This document shows positions 22,439 to 33,429 of a stretch of 64,000 nt of DNA, piece by piece. Origin of the DNA: Hydrangea macrophylla. Its lineage: Eukaryota; Streptophyta; Magnoliopsida; Cornales; Hydrangeaceae. Every line of letters begins with the position of its first letter. Within the stretch, counting starts at the first letter, position 1. The notes under the pieces were generated by a model. That model was given only the letters and a program-made list of their open reading frames with translations, was not told the DNA's origin and made no database searches. Where the stretch lies: NCBI GenBank assembly GCA_033977485.1, contig CM066995.1, positions 44,761,736 through 44,825,735 on the forward strand, written 5' to 3'. Position numbers and translations under genes: made by a program.

Positions 22439-23097
22439 ACTTCAGATTCTTGAGACAGTCCTTTGCAGTATTCCTAGACTTTCTGTTTTTGAGATTTGTT
22501 ATCAAACTGTCCCCAAATGCTCAGTTTGTCAAAACAGTTTCTGGACTTTAAGCCTTAAGGCATTTTTCTTCAATAACTTTTGCAAACCACTTTGAATACT
22601 TACACCATTCAGAGTGCGAGACTTAATTATTGATTTAAACCGCTTTTATGTGTTTCAAATTAACTATGATGATATAGTCCCGGTCATGAAAGACTGTTGA
22701 TTCTTTATTTTTTAGAGAAACATGGAATACTGTGAATGGATGTACTCCATTGAGCTTTAATGTAATTGCATGGTAGATGGCTAGGTTACTGCAGGTTCAT
22801 GTGATCCCAACGTTCCCTTTTTATTAAGAAAAACCGTTTTTAAATATCACTTTAGTTAATTAGTTAATTGTTAGTTTAATCTAGTTACTTTACATTTAGT
22901 AGTTGTTAATTGTAGAACTTCGTGTTCTACACCTTTCTTAATCATTGAATTTTTTCGTTTTCTTTTAGAGTTTATTCTAAGTAATTAGTTTAGAACCTTC
23001 CATGTGGGATCGACCTGGTCTTAACCAAATTACTACTAGCACGTCTACCTATACTTGGGTATAACACACAAGCACACACAAAGATATTTTCGTGTCA

Positions 23098-23855
23098 CCT
23101 AGTTACAACCAGACTACTCTATGGTGTCCAGAACTCCGCGTTTGTCTGTTACTGCCATCACCTGTCTTTTGTGAGCTTCCTCATCTGTTAGTCGTCGTGA
23201 GCTTTCTCACCCGTCAATTATCACAAAAACCTTCCCCTATCGGTTATCTTGAACCATCACTTGGTGTCTAGGACTTCCGTGTCCATCAGTTACCTTTAGT
23301 TGTCATCCTCAAGGACCTCACATCCAATTCTACCTGCAAAGCGCACTTCCCGAAGCTTAAGAAGTTTGCCCTGAGATCCAGAGTCTTCAAACACTTTGAT
23401 ATCTTTATCATAATCGACCGCCGCATAAGAGTCAGATAAACTCTAGCACAATACCAGCCCACTCGAAGTGGCACAACTCATAGCACCCGCTTATACTAGG
23501 ATCAGAACACTAGACATGATAGGATTCATGACACAACTCATATCATGTTCATGCATGACATGTCATAGCATAGCATCCGCCTATTCTAAATGGTACATTT
23601 GAATTAACACTTTGTCCCTTGTCCACCACCCCCCCCCCCCCCGAACTACGTCCTAGTTTGATTCCCCTTGGGATATATAGGTAGCTCACGTAGAGCACGA
23701 ACAACACTAACATTAACATCATGTTTTCATCATTGCATCCTTTGCAATGCTTTTATCCTAAATCTATAGCCTCCAAAAAGACCTGTCTCTTCAAAGCTTT
23801 GGCACTCGCTTGCGACATGCGTTGCCTCACAAGTTTATGCTAAAGAGGGGCAAAC
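23098..23855 (+). mobile_element. 3' end of a second Tat/Ogre-like element
   Basis: Noncoding. Holds a C16 run then GAACTACGTCCTAG with a GGATATATAGGTAGCTCACG block (about 23643-23690), parallel to 1092-1141, and the polypurine tract AAAGAGGGGCAAAC (23842-23855). It abuts the Athila-like 3' LTR at 23097, so the Athila element may have inserted into this Tat-like element. Confidence 0.65.
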
Positions 23856-24729
23856 TATAGACACTCCATTTTGTCGGCTATCAGATTTAGGAGACCCATA
23901 GCTTGGTGGTTCACGATGATCGAAAAAGACTCAAAAAGGACTCCGGGAAGTTAGTTTTATCTCTTAAGATGCTAAGAATGACCAAAATACCCCCTGAAAG
24001 CCCAAAAACTCCCAGATTTGGACCGAAAGTTCTGGAAACATGCTACGTCGTAAGAAAAGTGGTAAAATGAGTTTTTGAAGTAAAATCGAATGAAATCATC
24101 AGCTCCCAGAGACCCCCGGAAGTCTCGGAAGTTCCCGGAAAGTCCCCGTTGACTAGTTTGACCAAGGTTTGACCAAGTTTGACCAGGCTTTGACCGAAAT
24201 CATCCAAATTTGCCAAAAAGTTCTGAGATCATTCTAGATCATGTGGAAAGTACTAAAACGAGTTTTTAAAAAAAAAAAATTGGACGAAAACGTCAGCCCT
24301 TGGGGGCTCCCAGAGGTTCCCAGAACTTCATAGAGGTCCCTGGTTTGACCAATTTGACCAAGAGTTGACTTTAAAACCGGAGCACCGTATTATTTTCCAA
24401 ACATTTTTCATGGATACTAGAGGTTAATATCTTTCCAATAGTATATCGCACATAATTTCAGGATTTAAAACGAATTTATTATGAATTTTTGAAGGTAAGA
24501 GAAAGGCAATTAAATCGGCTTTTATCGCGAATACCGTAAAACTTTTCAAAGTGACCTATCTCCGAACTATTTTTTATGTAAATTAGACTCCATTACCTTT
24601 CCAACAGTATATCATAATCTCATTTTGGAGTTCATATGCATTTTCTGTGAATTTCGGACAAAATAGGGCTTTTTCGCGAATACTGGAATATCAGGGGGCT
24701 AAATAGCATTATTCGGATGTTGGAGGAGC

Positions 24730-24768
24730 AGTGCCACCGCGACACTGGCCCACTGCCGCCGTGGCACT
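24730..24768. repeat. GC-rich hairpin in U3
   Basis: AGTGCCACCGCG on the left pairs 10 of 12 with CGCCGTGGCACT on the right, with CACTGG and CCCACTG between. It is an island of high GC in an AT-rich LTR, 143-181 bp upstream of TATATAA. Confidence 0.75.
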
Positions 24769-24910
24769 CTCCCCCAGAACTTTGCTTTTTGTAATTTATT
24801 TTGGAGGTCCATTTTGATTAATTGAAACCAAAACGACGTAGTTCCTTGTTCACAAACATTTGGAGCCAATAGGAGCACTCTTTAAATCCCAAAATCACCC
24901 CAAATTGGCC

Positions 24911-24917
24911 TATATAA
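24911..24917 (+). promoter_or_regulatory. TATA box of the 23856 LTR
   Basis: TATATAA within GGCCTATATAAACCCCCC, typical of a plant promoter. Confidence 0.6.
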
Positions 24918-26996
24918 ACCCCCCTTTACTTCTCATTTAGGGGTGGCAAATGAAAGCTTAGAAAAGTTTTAGAGAGAAAGTTGTAGAGATAAGGTTAGAA
25001 TAGAGAGAAAAGAAGCTTCCTTCTTTGATTTTCAACTAGAAAGTGAGTTCCAAACTTTGTTTTTTACTTCATTACTTCCATTTACTTCACATTCAATACA
25101 TCCACCCACCATTTTTGTGAGCATTTATGAGATAGGAAGCTTCTTTCATGTCCAAAGTCACCATATATGAGTCAAACATCAAGCTACAAGTCCAAAATTA
25201 TCATGAATATCATCTATTGATTGCTATCTACTTGCTTGTTCATATATTTGTTCATCTCCTCTTACCCCATTTCTTTTGATCTTTCTTATTTACTTACTAG
25301 TTCATCATCATCTAGATGATGACATGAAGTTTGAGGTGAGTGAATCCTAATGGATAGTAGCTCTTGACCTCAAAAACATATTTGATAGATGATGATTATA
25401 ACCCCAATGCATTCCTATGTATTCTTGAGGTTATTTCCAAAATAAACAAACATTTCCAATAATCTTGGAGGTTCTCTAAATGAATTAGAGGTTGATATTA
25501 CAAGTGGTTTTAATCCTCTTTAAGTGTTGAAAATATACTTTCAAAACCCCTATTTCAAAGCCCTTCTAAAACCCCCAATATTTGAATTCCTAGGAATAAA
25601 CTTTGTTTTCTCAAAAATCTTCAAAACAGTGAGCTACTTAACTTCAAAGAATTATTCTGAGTTCAATACTCAATATATGAATACAAAACCACTTGGAAAG
25701 TCTTCCTAACTTGTTGGAGAACACCCATGATTTTTGGTTTGACTTGGAAACATTTGAAAGAGGTCCATTTGGACCCAAACATTCCTTCCAAACATTCTAC
25801 TTTGGTTGTCACAGCAGCTAGGTTGAATTTTAACTTATTTTTCAGAAAGCTTTTCCAAAGGAGGTGGTCCCAACTCATTTTTCATTTGAACATCAGTGTC
25901 TTAGGGAACCTTCTGTATAAAATGGGCCTTCAAATGTTTTGTTTTCATTTTCTAATATTTTTTAACATTTCACTCAACTATACGAACTATGTTTCTGAGT
26001 AACCTCTATTGTTCATATAATTTCTCTCAATCTGTAATAGTTATTGTAGTTTGGCTTTTTGATTTGTGTTCTAGACACAATAAGGATGATCTCCACAAAA
26101 ACTCATTCATTAAAAACATGTATAACCTCACTTTTCCAATTTCACAATATCAACTCACTATTCTATCCACTATTCACAGCAAGTATATTTTTACTTCCAT
26201 CCTTTGATTTGATGCTTATATGTACTTCAAATTAGTTTATATCTTAGGAAGTGGTCCATACTATATTTGTACATATTCCACGATGATTTCCTCCATACAT
26301 TTATTCATATTTTAGACTTCTAAGTCACTTTAGAAAGTCCATGTACACAAACACCCTACAACCTTTGCACATTCTAGGATCATACATTGCATCCATGCAA
26401 GATTTAGAGTTTTTGTGACTCCTAATCTAAGGAGATTATAAGGAATGAACTTGATCACACGTTCATGCTCCCCCTCGATCTAATCTTTCTTCTCATCCGT
26501 CCCGGGGATTGAAAGATCTCCTTTTTTCAAAGATTAACATGCATCATACTAGCTTGATAAGTATATTTTGTTTTCTTTAATTATTTATTTCAAGAACAAT
26601 CCATGTCCCCTTTAGATTAGGAAAACTTGATTACTTGATATGTGACTAGACGAGTTTTTCCTAGGTTTGTTTGTGTGATCTTTTGCATTGTGTGATATTT
26701 GGCTTAGATCTTATGAATGATATCTTATCTTTAGATCTTCCATTTCAAGATTCTTATGTGATGTAATATACTACTATAGTATTATTTGTCAAACCAAGCA
26801 TAGTAAAAGATGATTATTTGGATGCTAATTGAGGCATGTCAAAAGACGGGGCGAGTTGAGGGTGTTTTAGTCGTGACAAAGGTTCCTTCCTCCCTCGTAC
26901 CAAAACCCCGACCCAAGTTCTTTGGTTATGAAAGGCCGGTGCCCTTTATCCATTTGGGTGATTCAAATTAGGTTTCTTGGTTCCTTAAAGACCAAG

Positions 26997-27007
26997 TGGC
27001 GACTCTG
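26997..27007 (+). promoter_or_regulatory. Candidate primer-binding site
   Basis: TGGCGACTCTG after ACCAAG. Ogre/Tat primer sites of the form TGGCGACTC, pairing with a tRNA-Arg 3' end, are what I recall for this lineage. It lies 118 bp past the GTGACA end, which is far, so either the LTR end or this call may be wrong. Confidence 0.4.
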
Positions 27008-27616
27008 TATCTGTTTTCAACAGACCTTCTTTTTCTTTTCTTTGATCCAAATCAATTTCAAACAAACAAAAAGAGTGGACGACCGATTCCGCGTGTTCAC
27101 AAGGACAATCTTCCTGAATGATGGTTCAGCTCTTGTTAGCAGTTATATACTGCGACACGTGGGTCTCGTGTTTCCCATACTAAAGACTCTTCGTAGTTTT
27201 TTGAGGATTCTGGGCATTTTTCTTGAGCAAGCCCAATATTTTTTGCCTATTGGATTAAATTGTCATCCTCAAGCAAACTGAGCCGTTAGAGGGTGAATTG
27301 AATTAAATTGTCACTGCCCAGGATGCCTACCTCTCTTATAATACCCTGGTGCAAATTCTCAACCAGATGCCTCTTCTTGCTAGCCCTTGTCCGGGTGAGG
27401 CTTGCTCAAGGTCTTTTGATTGGCACTCCACCTCTTGACCCATTTGATGATGTCCCTCCACTGCCAAGTGACTCCACTTATTAGGAATACCCCGACCAGT
27501 GCTCTGCCTCTGTGGAAGCTCTCAAGATGCTCAAACCCCGTCGCCTTACCCAGAAACGAGCCTAATTGAGGAGGCTGCTGACCTAGCTGAGGAGGTGAGG
27601 GCATTGAAGAAAAGGT
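27008..27616. other. Unassigned stretch between two elements
   Basis: Includes TTTCTTTTTCTTTTC tracts and scattered ORFs up to 119 codons without recognisable motifs. It may hold the 5' leader of the Tat-like element on the left and the truncated 3' side of the minus-strand element on the right. Confidence 0.35.
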
Positions 27617-27765
27617 GCTTTGAGGTCTTTTACTTGCCTTGGGCGGACTGAAGTCTTTTAGTTTCCTTAGGCGTACCAAGGTCTTTAGGATGCCTCGACG
27701 GACCGAGGTCTTTTGATTGCCTCTGTGGACTGAGGTCTTTTGATTACCTTGGTGAATCGAGGTAT
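27617..27765. repeat. 27-bp tandem repeat, about 5 copies
   Basis: Units of the type GAGGTCTTTTGATTGCCTCT followed by GTGGACT. The exact 27-bp period is clear between the two units near 27706 and 27733; copies to the left are more diverged. On the minus strand it reads as a 9-residue repeat ending in NQK or similar. Confidence 0.75.
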
Positions 27766-27809
27766 ATACATGGCCACTTTTTGAAGAGCATGGGACAACA
27801 TGCACTAGA

Positions 27810-29972
27810 AGATCAATTTTATTAATAACTTCTGGGCTCCATTACAATACAGATACCCAAAAATAGTTATCTGAAAAGATTCTATCATACCACCACCGCG
27901 TACGCCGGGGGCACTTTATTCGTCAGTCTCGCTTGGAAGTTTATACCTTGCTCTTCTACTTGTCCTTAAATTTCAATTCTTTAGGACCCAGGGTTTTTGG
28001 CTCGATGTCAGTTTGGAGAGAATTGATGCAGCATTGTCGGCCATCACTTGATCCCCTCTAAGGATCCCTACCCCTTGCTAAGTCGGGAACTTAACCAGCA
28101 GGTAGTATGTCAACACCATCGCTTTTACTTTATTGAGGGTCGTTCGGCCGAGGATAACATTGTAAGCCGAGGATAACTCTACCACCATAAAATTTTCCAT
28201 GACCCAAGACCTATTGGGGGTAGGCCCCTATAAGGACCGGCAACTCCATTGTCCCGAGTGTCTGAGTACTAGAGCCGTCGAACCCCACCAAGGGTGTGGC
28301 GACGGAGGCTCTAGCATGTCTTTTACAGGCTGACCGAGAGTCCCCACCGCCCGAGGGTCCTCCTAAAATGACAATAATGTTTTCCAACAGTCAGGGCTCC
28401 GGAGGACGATTTTCAAGTCTTGGCAGATTGTTGTTATTGTTATTAGCAATATACTCTACTAGGTACCCTCTCTCTATTAGCCTTTCAATGTTGACCTTAA
28501 GCTTAAAACAGTTGTCTGTGTTGTTATCATGTTCCTTATGGTATCTACAGTACTTATTCCGACTTCTCTTCTCTAGTGGCGTCTGGATCCTCAGTGGATT
28601 TCTGAGGAGGTTCTGTGCTTCGACCGCAGCCATGACCTCCTAGATCAGTCAAGAGAGCGAAGTGAAAACGACGCTTGTTCTCAGCTTATTTTGGGATCAT
28701 CCCTCTTAGGCTTTTTGCTTTTATCATTTTTTAAGGTGCTGGGCTTTCTCTTATCCCCTGTCGATCCCTCTCATCACTATAGTGCTAATTTTTGGTTCTG
28801 AGGAACTCCTCAGTATCAATATACTTCCCGACCCTATCACTAAGATGCACCCAGATCTTCGGACAACTTCGGTGGAACGACATTGCGGACTTTAGGTGCC
28901 CAACTCCAAAGTAGAAGGCAATAATCAGTAGGTCATACTTTTAAGCTTTTCCTCTTTAAATCGATTAAGGAATTCCTTCAGCGTCTCATTATTCTTATGC
29001 TTGACCGTACGTAGCTGGGTATCTAGATTCGGCTACTCATGCATGTCGGCAAACTGTCTGATAAATAGCATGTTGAGCAAGTCGAAAGTATTTATTGTTC
29101 CTAGTTTAAGTAGGTGGAACCAGCGTATGGTCAGGCCCTTGAGTGTGATCGGGAAATCCAAACACCACTATTCATCATACTTTGTATGGAGGCCCATACG
29201 GGCCTTGTAGGTCCGTACATGATCCACTAGGCCCCCCTTTCCACCATAAGAGTCCATTGGGGCGGTTTGAATTTTTTGGGGATCGGGAACTCGCTAATAC
29301 TTGTGACGAAATGGGACTTGGTATCCATGTTGGTGAAGTCGTAGGTGGGATTTGTGACAACATTCTTGGCCGTATCTCTAAGCTTCTTTTCCAAATATAG
29401 GATACAAGACTGGACCCTATCCTCCTCGCTGTTGAGATGATAGGTCAAGTCTGTGGTGGACGCCTCATTCTGAACTAATTGGGCAGTTTCCCGGGAACTA
29501 GCTCGTGCTCGGTTGAGATCGATCAGCATCTAGAGGTCACCCTAGCTCACAACTAGGGCGTTCCAAGTGGACTCGCGTGCCAACCACTCTACTTGCGCCT
29601 ATCTGACTGCCCGCCAGTCATCGATCACATCTTAGGCATCCATCCCATTGGTCGGGTGTGCTCGTGTATGGTGTCTGGGCATAAAGGGCCCCTAATCTTG
29701 AGCCTCATTGGCCTTGACAGAGGGCTTGTCACCCAGTCCTAGGTGGTGGGATAGATGCAGCAGCGGCCTGATTCGCCATTAGGGGATTGATATACTGCTA
29801 CGTCTGGCGTTGCCCTGCAATTAGTTGCGCCAAGGCCGTAGTAATTTGTTCGGGCATCATGGTTATAGGAGCAGGTTCGGTCGTTGCGGCTGCTACCACT
29901 ACTACTGTGGCAACCTGATTGTTCCACGGAGCACGTATTCTGGCCATTGATCAGTTGAAGATTTATGTTCAT
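27810..29972 (-). pseudogene. gag-protease remnant of a Ty3/gypsy (Tat-lineage) element
   Basis: Reading leftwards from the primer site, broken frames give a gag start (29972-29739), a segment at 29529-29227 with the gag motif FPIPKKFKPPQ, and at 28633-28391 a KYCRYHKEHDNNTDNCFKLK zinc-knuckle-type segment followed by ERLIERGYL. This is the usual CEFH-x-DHGHDTEDC...LIRRGYL region of plant Tat-like gag. Past it come INVIFGGPSGGG and VGFDGSSTQTLG-like segments of the protease linker, in frames broken by stops. Reverse transcriptase and integrase are absent. Many frameshifts and stops make it non-functional. Confidence 0.75.
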
Positions 29973-29995
29973 GAAGGAAATTGATCTTTCCCATA

Positions 29996-30013
29996 GACGG
30001 CGCCAAACTGATG
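29996..30013 (-). promoter_or_regulatory. Primer-binding site of the minus-strand gypsy element
   Basis: Minus-strand TTTGGCGCCGTCTATGGG directly follows the LTR end CGGCATCATCAG. TTTGGCGCCGTCTGTGGGA is a familiar sequence at this place in plant Tat-like elements. Confidence 0.65.
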
Positions 30014-30800
30014 ATGCCGAATTTTGGTGCTCGGGTCGGGTTGGATATTCAATGTGTAGTAAATCTGAGAAAGAGAGAGAGAAGAAGACGAGGTTTGTAT
30101 GTGTGTGTTGATGCTTCCACTATAAAAAAAAAAAACTGATTACAAGCGTAGTGTAGGAGGTCTCAATGATCCAACAATAGAACTAGAGCTATCGAGAGTC
30201 TACTCTACACGGATACTCTTAATGATCTAAGGGAGCTTTTGACTAACTAGGGTTTGCAACCTAAAGAAGAGAGGAAGACACTGTACAAGAGAAATTTCAG
30301 TTCTGGAGATGAGAATTCGATCCCCTTTCTAGGGGGAGGAACAAATATTGGGTATACATGTTGTACCACGTAGGAATCTTTCACCTCTCATAACTTTTAA
30401 AGTTCTGCTCAGTTGGAAGGAGTTTTTACTGAGTCAGGGAAGGATTTCCCCTAAAAATAGGGGGCTAGATGTATCCATGCATACTTCATACTTCCCTTGA
30501 AAAACGATTACATTCAAGTTTTTGTCCTAGGGGAGGAAGACCACTTTTATAGAACAAGTGGTCTTCTTTTACAAGTTAGGTAACCTATCTAATTTAGGAG
30601 ACCTTATTGTATTACATTGATCTTATCTTGGTCAATTCAGATAACGGAGCCGCTAGTCAAGGGCTGGTTCAACATCCTTCAAATCTTATCGGCTAATTAG
30701 CTGAGCTAAAGTTGGACTGTTCTGCTAGTTCAGGTTCACCAGAGGATTTTTCGACCAACCTCTAGGCTGATCAGGTCGGGCAGTCGGGGATAGCCTACTT
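30014..30800 (-). mobile_element. 5' LTR of the minus-strand gypsy element (outer end approximate)
   Basis: On the minus strand it ends GGCATCATCA beside the primer site. A TATA box CTATAAAAG lies at about 30545-30553 and a CT-rich leader at about 30070-30090. The outer boundary could not be fixed; 30800 is an estimate. No palindrome cluster was seen upstream of its TATA box. Confidence 0.5.
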
Positions 30801-30986
30801 CATGGGTGTATCGTGTACTAAATTACTAAGTATGAACCATAGAGTTTTACAAATGAACATTAGATTTTCGTATTATCTATAACTTTCATGAAAAATAAAT
30901 AAATGAATAAACAAATAATCAAAAAAAGTTTAAGTGCACTAGGTAAGTGTACTTTATCCAGTGCATTGGTTTTTACAGTCAGGCTA

Positions 30987-31148
30987 TAAAGAGGGCGCCC
31001 TTTCTTTATTAAAGAGAGGACCTCTGTTTTGGCCATCGGATCATGTTTTCATTAATGGCAGTTTTGTCATTTCACAGTTTTTGAACACAATCCAATGGCC
31101 AAAACAGATGTCCTCTCTTTAATAAAGAGAGGTGGTCCTCTTTAGAAA
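30987..31148. mobile_element. Foldback MITE, ~160 bp
   Basis: Arms of about 45-50 bp: AAAGAGG...TTTATTAAAGAGAGGAC...CTGTTTTGGCCAT on the left, and ATGGCCAAAACAGATGTCC...CTTTAATAAAGAGAGG...CCTCTTT on the right, with a ~55-bp loop. A TA flank at both ends is possible. Superfamily uncertain. Confidence 0.75.
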
Positions 31149-31156
31149 ATCTTTGT

Positions 31157-31179
31157 GTATATATATATATATATATATG
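31157..31179. repeat. (TA)n microsatellite
   Basis: About 11 TA units. Confidence 0.9.
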
Positions 31180-31354
31180 AATAAATGACGTAGAGCCGAA
31201 CTTATTAAAAATAGAGTAATACTGCCTTGGGTCAAGAACATGTGAAATGGTTGGAGTGGTGACCTGCCTTGGGTCAATTTTGAACTTTGGGTCCACACAA
31301 TGGTAGAGCTGACTTACCTTTCATTGCTAGATTTGATGTGACTAGTAGTGTATT

Positions 31355-31460
31355 TGGTGAGCTGTGGTTGTAGCTTGGTCAGTGGACGGCATATACCTTA
31401 GTTCAAACTCCAACTAGTCAGCATAAAAAAAGAAGAAAAAAAATGCAAGTCTTAGAGAAA
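31355..31460 (+). mobile_element. tRNA-derived SINE-like sequence
   Basis: Pol III A-box-like TAGCTTGGTCAGTGG (31371-31385) and B-box-like GTTCAAACTCC (31401-31411), followed by an A-rich tail. The body is very short and the spacing between boxes is small, so a decayed tRNA copy is equally possible. Confidence 0.4.
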
Positions 31461-31769
31461 AAAAAAAATTAAAATAAAATAAAGAGTAAGAAAATGCAAA
31501 GAATTCAAAACAAAAAGTAATGAAAAAGAAAATTCCAAAAGGAGTAAAGGTTTGGTAAGATGCTTTGTACAAACACCAAAATATTAGTTTGCATTGTGTG
31601 TTGGTTGGATTTAGTGAGGGAAAAGGAAAAAAAAAAAAATAGGAAATATTTTCTTTATTCAGTTAACAATGAAAACAATGAGGAAAATAAGAAAGAAAAT
31701 AGTATCATCTAAAAAATAAGTTAAAACCTTTTTTATGTTGTGAGTCATTTTTCTTCCTTTATTCATATA

Positions 31770-32061
31770 CTTCCTCCGTCCCATAATAAGTGTCCACATT
31801 TCCTTTTTTAGATGTCCCACAATAAGTGTCCACTTTCTTAAATTGGCATATAGTTTTTACTTACTTTCCAAAACTACCCTTATAATAAAGGCAAAGAAGT
31901 ATTTATTTGTGGTCCCAAAATAAGCAAAAAGTCAAACACCCATCACATCAAAGGGTAAAATTGGAAAGTGACTTTTTAATAAACCAAATAAATTAATATA
32001 ATACAAATTTCTTAAACATTGTGCAAAAAGAAAGTGGACACTTATTATGAGACGGAGGGAG
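31770..32061. mobile_element. Stowaway-type MITE (Tc1/mariner), 292 bp
   Basis: Terminal repeats CTTCCTCCGTCCCATAATAA and its inverse TTATTATGAGACGGAGGGAG, extended by AAGTGTCCAC and GTGGACACTT. Flanked by TA on both sides (31768-31769, 32062-32063), the Stowaway target duplication. Confidence 0.9.
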
Positions 32062-32077
32062 TACGTATTACTATTGT

Positions 32078-32452
32078 AGTCTAATTATAAAATATACCCT
32101 TAAGGTTTGGTCCCTATCTCATTTTAGACCATGTAGTTTCAATTTCTTCAATTTGATCTCTGAAGTTTTTAAATACAAGCAATGTGGTCAAAATGTCTAA
32201 TTTTGTGAGAAAGGTTGACGAAATTTACCCAAATGCTATGCATTATACGCTTTTTAGGGTCAAAAATGGAACGTCGTCAATCTCCCCACCTGCTTATTAC
32301 CATAATTCTGCATAGCAATAGGTGAATTTCGGCAAATTTTCTAACATAATGAGATATTTGGGTCACATTACTTCTATTTAAAAACTTCAAAGATAAAATT
32401 GATGCCATTGAAACTATAATATACTAAACTTTAGGGGTATTCCTTGTATTTA
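32078..32452. mobile_element. Long-arm foldback MITE, ~370 bp
   Basis: The left half (from TATACCCTTAAGGTTTGG) is the diverged inverse of the right half (ending AAACTTTAGGGGTATTCC). Both halves contain TAGTTTCAAT, TTTTTAAATA, and a GACGAAATTTACC-like block. Arms are ~170-180 bp. It lies just after the Stowaway. Target duplication not resolved. Confidence 0.7.
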
Positions 32453-32467
32453 AGCCTACTATTATCT

Positions 32468-32735
32468 TTTAGAAATTATCATTTCCCTAATATTTTCTCC
32501 TAAGCTCAAATTGAAACCAAGAATTTGCAAAAAAAAAAAAAAATTAATGCAAATTTTGAAGTTATATAAAAAAAAAAATAACGGGAAAATTTTGAAAACT
32601 TATTTATTTTTAGAAAATAATTTCCCTAATGTTTTATCCTAAGCTCAAATTGAAACCAAGAATTTGCTAAAATAATGCAAACTTTGAAGTTATAAATAAA
32701 ACAAAATAACAGGCAATTTTGACAACTTCATTTAT
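32468..32735. repeat. ~130-bp tandem duplication
   Basis: CCTAAGCTCAAATTGAAACC (starting 32500 and about 32638) with matching flanks AATTTGC, TTGAAGTTATA, and AAAATAAC. The copies differ in A-run lengths. Confidence 0.75.
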
Positions 32736-33274
32736 TTTTATAATTCTTTTCTAAATAGTCTTCTCGCTGCTATAGTAGATACAAAAGAAAGTAAGAGAAA
32801 GCAGAGCGAAATTAGAAGACAATAAATGAAGGAAGAACGGCGAATTATCCTTCGTGTGAAAAAAGGTGGAAAGAAAATTAAGAAGAAACACATCGAGATC
32901 AATCCAATAGGAATTTTTTTTTTTTTTTTTTATCTCTCCTTAAATTCATGAGCAAGCATTCTAAATTGAGTTCTTCCTAAACTGATAGAAAGCAGGATTG
33001 AGACCCTCAACTGATGACCTTTAACCAATGAGGAAAAATTGAAATTCCATCATCAGTGAGTTGTCTAGATCACCGATTTCACTAACTAGATTGCCAGTTC
33101 ATAAACCCAAAAACGTCATAGAATAAATTAAGGACAACTCATTCATCACATAAACTGCGTCTTTTAAAAATTAACATAAGGGTATAGACGTAAAGTACAC
33201 TGATAAGGTCAAAATATAGAGACTTCCTTCGTGGCATAAATATTACAATCACCACTATTGAGATTGAATAATAT

Positions 33275-33423
33275 TTGGGGCGCTAATAACTTTCATTAAC
33301 ACTTACTAATACACTCTATCTCTCTCTTAGTGGTACTGTGGAGCCCATAATAGACCCCGGAGTACCACTAGGAGAGAATTAGAGTGTGTTAGTAAGTGTT
33401 AGTAGAAGTTGTTAGTGGCCCTA
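33275..33423. mobile_element. Hairpin MITE, copy A of a three-copy family
   Basis: Arms of ~65 bp: TTGGGGCGCTAATAAC...ACACTCTATCTCTCTC...AGTGGTACT, and its inverse ending GTTGTTAGTGGCCCTA. Shares the CTAGGAGAGA core with copies near 40218 and 41445. Confidence 0.75.
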
Positions 33424-33429
33424 GCATTG

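Larger units (their letters stand above)
12978..23097 (+). mobile_element. Athila-like Ty3/gypsy element, 5'-truncated
   Basis: Contains, in order, decayed pol (12978-15891), a gap with small ORFs, a broken plant-transposon-protein ORF (17909-19314), a long 3' noncoding part, a polypurine-like tract AGTTGGGGGT and a 3' LTR (21448-23097). pol followed by a further ORF and a ~1.65-kb LTR fits the Athila lineage. gag, protease and the 5' LTR are missing because LTR-3 joins the element inside pol. Confidence 0.7.
21448..23097 (+). mobile_element. 3' LTR of the Athila-like element
   Basis: Starts TGTGACAAGCGGGG after AGTTGGGGGT and ends GATATTTTCGTGTCA, giving TG...CA ends and about 1650 bp. A TATA box TATAAATA lies at 21890-21897. 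Near the 3' end, TGGGATCGACCTGG followed by CCAAATTACTACTAGCACG and a TACTTGGGTATAACACAC segment resembles the usual end of Athila-type LTRs. Two TCGATCGA clusters lie inside. No second copy is in the window to confirm the ends. Confidence 0.65.
23856..26878 (+). mobile_element. ~3-kb LTR of the Tat/Ogre-like family
   Basis: Starts TATAGACACTCCATTTTG (canonical TG mutated to TA) after the polypurine tract. TATA box TATATAA at 24911-24917. The suggested end is GTTTTAGTCGTGACA at 26878. Beyond it, a TGGCGACTCTG motif at 26997 looks like the primer-binding site of Ogre/Tat elements, so the true end could instead be just before 26997. The interior is AT-rich; ORFs such as 25727-26002 look like chance. 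Confidence 0.6.

Noticed and set aside
17283..22440. TCGATCGA clusters as a CRISPR-like array
   Set aside because: Units are short palindromes with irregular spacing in a plant retroelement; no spacers of even length and no cas genes.
31371..31411. Functional tRNA genes at the SINE-like heads (31371, 39447, 49929)
   Set aside because: A- and B-box matches exist, but no complete cloverleaf could be drawn, and A-rich tails or broken ends point to SINEs or pseudogenes.
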